Below, one piece after another: positions 57,800 to 64,000 of a stretch of DNA of 64,000 bases. The position numbers and the translations under genes were made by a program. This stretch comes from Parelaphostrongylus tenuis (Eukaryota > Nematoda > Chromadorea > Rhabditida > Metastrongylidae): NCBI GenBank assembly GCA_019055375.1, contig JAHQIW010005186.1:310001-374000 (forward strand). The letters run 5' to 3'. The notes under the pieces were generated by a model that made no database searches, had not been told where the DNA came from, and saw only the letters and a program-made list of their open reading frames with translations. Each line of letters opens with the position of its first letter. Position 1 is the stretch's first letter.

Positions 57800-59500
57800 T
57801 CAAAAATATCTTAATCGGTTAATCGATTCACTTCTTATCTCCATACTACTCTGTTCAGAATAGTCTATCGCGTCTAATCAGATCACCTTCAATTTGTCAA
57901 TTTCTGTCGCAACCAATGAAAAAGTAGAAATAATTAAATTCGGCATTCAAATGGTTCGAATTTCTGTATGTAGTGGAATAAGCTTTTATTTAGTAATAAG
58001 TAAGCTTTACAGGTCCGGTGAATCGTTTTTTGAGATCATAGTTCTACTCTTCGTACTGTGAATTATACTGTATGTAGCCCTGAATTCTATTGCGAACAAA
58101 AAATTTGCCAATCAACTGTCGAATACTTTGAAATCGGTACATATGGGACAAAATTCACGAATTGCGCTTGACCCCGTGGTTATGTGCCACAAATGGATCA
58201 CAAGAAATAACATGGTGAGATGCAACAAAAGACTAAATTGTTGCTTGATTATGGAAAATACAGCGTATGCCTAACTAGAGGGTGGAATGGGCGTAGACTG
58301 AATGAATCAGAAAACACTATGGGTGATTTTTGGACCTCAGAATCCTATGGATCAAGTAGCGCTCTGATTTTCCAAGTTCTGATTCTGACGAAATTGTTTG
58401 TTCCAGCCTTCTGTTATTTACTTTAAAATGGATTGACACTAAGACCGCATCAAGAATTCTATTCTTCTCTCCTGGAATGCTTATATGGTGTTTTCTAAGA
58501 TATAACATCCACATGGAACGTCTGATTGGCCACCAAAAGTCATTGTGATCCCGAGATCCAGAAGAATATGCGTCGGTAATGAAGCATTAAGCCGGTTTTA
58601 TGTGAGAAGAGTCGATGACAGACGAGATGAGCAGTGCGCTGCCAGATCGTATCACATCACCATATAAGCGTTCTCTATGACAATCAAATTGCAGGACATA
58701 TTTATGATGTATCCTGCGATACTCGATATAGACACGATTCAAGGATTAACGATTTTCCAATAGCAGAGGTCTACATTCTTAGAACAGATTATCATCTATA
58801 ATGACAACGGGCAGGTGTGAATGAGAAAATGCTGGGTGCAGAGCAAATGAGCACAGTGGCCCATATAACTGTTTCGAGGATTAAGTTCATCTTTCTATTT
58901 GCAAGTGCAACATAAAATTTTCTAGAACTTATGGGAATCTCCCTGAAATTTCAGATGTCCATAAAGTCTAAAAAATTGCCTTAGGTACCAAATAAACTAC
59001 GAATTTTGAAGCAATTATGGCTGCAATTTTAGCGGAAATCGGGAAACTGATGTAAATGGTCAACCCTTTCATATTTTTTCAAGCGAGAATTCATAACACC
59101 ATAGTTATGTTATGACTAATTTTTTTTTTGAGAAAGAAACAACATAATTCAAGGATTTTACAAGGAGGCGTTTGAGTGTTGAAAAGTCGTAAAACCTTTC
59201 ACACTGATTAGCTGGAGAGCAGTTGGCTTGTAAACCACCTACCACACATCCCACGAGAAGGATTTTAGTCTACTAAATAGTCAATAGAAACTCCTGAGCA
59301 TGACATTTTGAGAATTCCAGGAAGAGTCGATCCAATCAGGATTCAGTGGTATTCTTGACGCAAACGAAAGATTTTCTCAAACAATAGCCGGACTTTCAGC
59401 AATAAAAGTACGAAGAAGAAGCGGTGGGATGCTACTGTGTGGCATATGTGATCTCGGGCCCGGAAATTATTGATGAAAAAATGAAGTAATTGTCCAAGGC
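57800..59500. other. intergenic, nothing firm
   Basis: Only short ORFs without splice support. Confidence 0.4.
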
Positions 59501-59514
59501 GGATGTCACATTAT

Positions 59515-59705
59515 TAGGATGAAAGGGGAGGCAGGTGTTCGGTATTGATCAATGCATTCAACTCCATTCCGTGCCATGAGGGTGAATGGATGCGTATTTG
59601 GCATAAACAATCTATTGCGAGGATTTGGGGGCTTGGCATTTCCTGGGCAAACCAGGAAGCTGCGTGTGAGTATCGTTTCATGGCACTCTAACCACTGCTC
59701 TACGC
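59515..59705 (-). repeat. SINE-A, minus, partial
   Basis: GGTATTGATCAATGCATTCAAC, ATGCGTATTTGGCATAAACA, TCTAACCACTGCTCTACGCAC (A-box on the opposite strand). Confidence 0.6.
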
Positions 59706-59719
59706 ACGCCCAAAAGGCC

Positions 59720-61560
59720 GCAACATAAATATGAGGACTATTTTCACAGATTAAAAATAAAAACGAATGGTGATAAAGTCGTTTTTTGAAGGTTTCAAAA
59801 GAAATAGGAAATTCGCGATAAAGTTTAGACATGGAGAACATCGATGACTTCTGAGATAATTTAGTGTTTTTTGATGAGCAGAACGATATTGTTGACAGCT
59901 CGATTTCGTCAGAACATAATTAGCTGATGGTTCGTCGATTTCGTCATGTTCAAAGCTTGAAATGTTCAAATTCATCGCAGTTTACGCAGATAAACACCGT
60001 TATAACATCGGCACAAAGAACGTGGTACACGAACTTTTGTTTTCGTATTACACAAACGTTAACGATAATTTGACAAACATCATTGTGATGTGGTTAACAG
60101 AATCCCGTTTCTTTATTTGTAGTTATTTCCTAATTACGAGATTCAACGAAAAATTGGTTATGTAAGCTTAGAAAGTACAGTCTTGTTTCTTTACAACAGC
60201 AAAACAGCACCTTAGATCTTTTTGGATATCAATGGTTTCTATTTCAATCAACAAATTTTAGTACGAGCTGTGAGATAGGTTGGCTATGCTTTGAAAGCGG
60301 CCACTGTTTTTGTATCGTATAACTCCCTATGAGGTCATATCGCTATGTACATGTTAATTCATATGATTTGCACTCGGTTTGCTTTGATCGCTCCACTAAG
60401 GATTGTGGAAGACTCTTCACTAGATCTTTGAGGATTATTCGATAGCACAAACCATGACGATCTGAAGGGGAATCGACTACAGAAAAGTCTTTATTAAACC
60501 TTGTAAGATTGAAAAGGAAATTACGTTCCCACGCACGAAATAGTTAACTGATCGTGTTTGAGCGTCACAGGGAGGTTTCCTAGCTTCATAGTAGCAATAT
60601 GAGAAAAAAGCTAGCATTTTAGAGCATTGAGACATTTTCTTACAAATTTAGCAGAAGGAACCTGAAATTTTAGTGAGACGGAGAAAGCAGTTTGATCAAA
60701 TAAATCTCGTCCTTTCGAGGTAAAATTGGAATCACTGCGCGCCGCGCGTATCCGAGAGGTGCGCGATTCTCGTGATATATTTGAAATGTTTTCTCCATTT
60801 CGAAAAAACCTCTTAGATATTTGTAAAATTCCATTCATGAGCTCCTAATTTGTATATTCCCAAGTGCTCAATGTAATAATTTTTTTTTATCTATGACAAT
60901 CTTTTCTGAAAACAAATTAATTTTAAAATCTCCGTCTCTTAAGTATCAAATAAGCACTAGAATTCTACTGATGCCATCCATATGCCACAGAGGAACATAA
61001 TCTCAATTTCACTGTTACAACACACTAGTAAGCGTTTCCATAATACAAATGCAATACTAAAACTATCGATATGCAAATTATATGGAAAGCACTGAATGTT
61101 CAAGAAAGAAGCGAAAAAGCATCCATCCCAAGAGGGTTTATTTTGAGGCTTCAAGAATGATAATAAGTGAGATTCTTGAAAATTACAGAGTCTAGTGGTG
61201 GTGTAAAGCAAATGAGAGAGTCTACACTAATGCTTACTATGTGGCTGTCAGCATCTGACGACTTCAAAGTACAGCGAAGTCAGTGTAAACGAGGATTATC
61301 GTCATTGTCGTAACATGAACGATCTCATGTCAACAAACGTCTTCACAAAGAATTGGCACTAATGTTTATCCTCCCACAACATAAGGGGAAGGGGACTTTG
61401 CCCAGAGTTAGCATGTAGGGTTCTAAAAAGAATCGGAAATCAACTCTTTTGAAGTTCTTTCTCCAAAAAGGTGAAAGAAGATCCATTGGAAGATAAATGA
61501 AGGAAGACATCAAATTATTACTGAAAATGGCTTAATAATATAAATTCTTGTTCATTGCTC
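59720..61560. other. intergenic, nothing firm
   Basis: AT-rich with scattered small ORFs. A slightly GC-rich minus stretch at 60735-60775 (GCGCCGCGCGTATCCGAG on plus) is not clearly coding. Confidence 0.4.
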
Positions 61561-62111
61561 ATAAAAGAAGATGATCGTTATATTTGGTGAGTGGAGAGGT
61601 GGCACATACATTTCCTAAGTTTCGAATGACATCCTCAGCAGTTCCACTGAGAATATTTCACGTGATAGTCTTTCGGACACAAACATTCACCTCCCCGAAT
61701 TTTCTAACACGGTTGGCCATTCCTCCTCTCCCCACTGTTTTTTCGCTTGTTCTCTTTTTCTGTTTTCGCGGTTAAATCAATTGTATTTGATGGAGAGGAA
61801 AACAAGTTTCGGAGTGAAGGTGTAAATAACTCAGACTGAAAGAGTATGTGGGGTGTGTTGTATTGGTAATGTCAATGGCATGTGTCCAGGTAAGTACGAT
61901 AGTAGCAAAAATTATGAAGCAACGTAAAACGACGCTTATCGAAAAGCCATCGAATTGAGCTCAAAAAATCTTTGTTTTGATTGGTTGTTTTATCTCATCA
62001 AAGATAAGATCCGAAACGTCAACATCAAAATGATAGCAACGTTATGACGAACTGTCATAGATTCAACGTGACGCGCTATGAATATTCAATGGGTCTTGGC
62101 AGTGTGTCAAA

Positions 62112-62252
62112 ATGGAAATCGCTAGTTCACTGAAGGAAAAGAAATCTCTGGAAGAAATCGAAGGTGTAATCATTGCCAAATCAACGTGGTGGGTGAAAAA
62201 GGTTGTCGCGCGACTGCTCAATTATGTTGAAATATGTTGTGATGTTGAATGA
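62112..62252 (+). CDS. hypothetical small ORF
   Basis: 46 codons from ATG: charged helix ASSLKEKKSLEEIEG, then a hydrophobic/basic part KSTWWVKKVVARLL. GAAGGT|GTAATC could be a donor after codon 18, so this may be a first exon. No family recognised. Confidence 0.25.
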   Translation: MEIASSLKEKKSLEEIEGVIIAKSTWWVKKVVARLLNYVEICCDVE

Positions 62253-62539
62253 TGAACTCAAGGACTGGAATTCGACAATGACAATACTGAGTGAGAATAA
62301 CGTCTTGCAGTTGTTATTTACATAGAACGGAGAAAAACACGCTCTTATAACACGTTTACACAGCAGACACTCGTCTAGCCTATGGTTTTTTTAAGAAAAA
62401 ACAAACGTTTTCAAATATAGAAAAAGGTGTCAGCTGAACCGGATTAGATGCCGATATGTGTGCTAGACCAAACTCGTTGACGGTTGATTACTCACAGCTT
62501 CGATAGTTCATGCCGAAGAAAGAATTATGAGAAAGCGGT

Positions 62540-62635
62540 GGCTTTCGTGGTGTTTGTGGTAGCATGCGCCCCCAGTAAAACTGAAAAACGAGTTCAACTC
62601 TCGCCTAAGATCGAGTGTTTGCGTGCCATTTAATC
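62540..62635 (+). repeat. SINE-B, plus, diverged
   Basis: TCGTGGTGTTTGTGGTAGCA (A-box side), GCGCCCCCAGTAAAACTGAA, CGAGTTCAACTCTCGCCT (T-arm), GTGTTTGCGTGCCATTTAAT flank. Confidence 0.6.
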
Positions 62636-62849
62636 TTCTCAAAAATTCGTTTCTTTTGCATCTTTTATTACCCACTTATAAGTTATTGCGAACACTTTCG
62701 CGAATACTAGAGCAACCCGCTTTCACGAATACTCGCGCTGATCCCATAAAATTCCTTTCTGAGTGGTAATTTGAGATTCAATTGTGATTTTTTGATTGAG
62801 TTTTCAAGATAACCACCCAGCTCCTTTTCGAAGCGTCACCACGGTTTAC

Positions 62850-62956
62850 CGGCCCTTGTCGTCAAAGGTTTGCATCTCCGGGGTTGCTTCAATATGTTCT
62901 GTTTCGTTATCAAACTCAGAACAACCGAACGTTAGAATGGAGCGTGGCACTTTCGG
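62850..62956 (-). CDS. candidate isolated exon
   Basis: Minus-strand open frame VPRSILTFGCSEFDNETEHI, then EATPEMQTFDDKG, ending at a good donor (GGCCG|GTAAAC). Codon composition looks coding. The 5' boundary is unclear, as a TGA lies upstream with no perfect acceptor. Partner exons would lie at lower coordinates or beyond 64 kb. Confidence 0.3.
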
Positions 62957-63602
62957 CAATCACTTGCAAGGGGGTGGTATTTAGCGGATATATCTGTGTA
63001 ACAGGAACGAGTAAAATGTTAAAGCACACTTCATTTGAAAAGAAAGAAATAAAAACTTCAGATAGGGATACTTGAAATCATAAAAAAGATAGGAGCGAAC
63101 CAAAATAGACTAAATGTCATTCGTCTCAAAGTCAACTACATTCAAAATCGGTGGTTTTTTTGCCCACTATATTGGATTGGCGCAAGACTTCCGCATATAT
63201 GGATTTACCCATTCATATATGAGTGGATGTGCCCATGAGTGTGGAAAACTTTATTTTGCACCCTGATTTATTTATCATTCTATATTCAACGAACGTCGAA
63301 GTGAGAAAGGTTATTCGGTGCCTCCTTCAATAGTAGAGTCCCACGCCGATTGAAAAGGACAAGTAATCTTTGACTAGCTCTTAAACGACGAATCTCGACA
63401 ACCACTTTTGATTAACCTTACGAAAAAAAACTCCTTGATCACCCTTCATAGCTGTGTGGACTTCAGCATGTGTTTCATTTGATTTCTGCTTGTTTACTTT
63501 ACCCGCGAAGGCTCTCAGATCCAAGTATGGAAATGATTGTCACCTGAGAGGCTCATTTTTTCGCAAGCGTTGCCGGAAGCTTGTCGAGTTGACTACAAAT
63601 AG

Positions 63603-63680
63603 TATCCTGTGAGAGTTCGAGTATGGCACTCCCAAGCCTTCACCACAAACAACTGCCGCCCTTGCGGATCAGAGATCACA
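63603..63680 (+). CDS. candidate isolated exon
   Basis: Between acceptor ACAAATAG and donor ACA|GTAAAT, phase 0, 26 codons: VRVRVWHSQAFTTNNCRPCG. The His...Cys-x2-Cys-Gly pattern recalls zinc-binding domains such as C1, but the His-Cys spacing is too short for a standard one. Low certainty. Confidence 0.25.
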
Positions 63681-64000
63681 GTAAATGGGAGTTTTATGAC
63701 ATTATACTAGTGGCCTCCAAGGATTTCATGCATCATAGATGGAGTGCTCGAGACGTGAAAATAAACTCAATTTTTCGTATCTGCTGTATAGAATTGAGCG
63801 TGGTCATTAATTAATAAGTGAAATCACAAGTGATTTAGTACACAAACACCGACAACTGCATTTTTGTTATTATATTTTCTACGGAAAAAATATTCAATAG
63901 TAAAAACAGAGAGTGAAGGAGCTCTAGTGACGTGATTTGCGAAGAATAAGTCCGGAGAAAACTATCACGAGGAACGACAGCAACAGCTGTTCCGAGACTC

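Noticed and set aside
1..64000. CRISPR arrays, bacterial operons, rRNA genes
   Set aside because: No short regular repeats with unique spacers, no ribosome-binding-site gene clusters and no rRNA-like blocks; the sequence is clearly eukaryotic.

Overview
The window looks like a repeat-rich chromosomal piece of a nematode, most likely a clade V (strongylid or hookworm-like) species. The evidence is AT-rich DNA, small exons split by introns of 55-85 bp or several kb, pyrimidine-rich TTTTCAG acceptors (some just before an ATG, as expected for spliced-leader trans-splicing), ruins of mariner and RTE-type elements, and gene models whose relatives I recognise as metazoan. There is no bacterial gene organisation. 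I built the gene models by eye from open exons, GT/AG sites and reading-phase continuity. No alignment was run.

Layout. Minus strand, 126-14755: a long gene for a FERM-domain protein. F1 exons lie near 14.2-14.8 kb, F2 near 8.8-9.6 kb, F3 near 7.2-7.6 kb, and a serine-rich tail ends at 126 and carries a PPxY motif. Minus strand, about 16.9-25.1 kb: further phase-consistent exons of one or two genes I could not identify, one of them with an RA/ubiquitin-like stretch. 25-38 kb: mostly non-coding, with microsatellites, a roughly 280-bp tandem repeat, a decayed RTE reverse transcriptase and inverted-repeat elements. Plus strand, 38168-40929: a five-exon gene that reads as SKA1, an outer-kinetochore microtubule-binding subunit. 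Plus strand, 47049-51314: a four-exon gene for a 149-residue chromodomain protein with a possible chromoshadow-like C half and a basic tail. Minus strand, 52083-56389: a SWEET (MtN3/saliva) sugar transporter gene with one exon not located. 57-64 kb: repeats and a few isolated candidate exons.

The genes do not form an operon or pathway. What unites the window is its repeats: a tRNA-headed SINE family (SINE-A, about 17 copies), a second family whose core still folds as a tRNA cloverleaf (SINE-B, about 11 copies, two of them turned into large palindromes), and long-inverted-repeat (foldback) elements (7 copies). They fill the introns and sit directly against the start of the SKA1 gene. The best candidates for something undescribed are SINE-B with its palindromic derivatives, the foldback family with its terminal 20-nt hairpin, and the FERM-PPxY protein.
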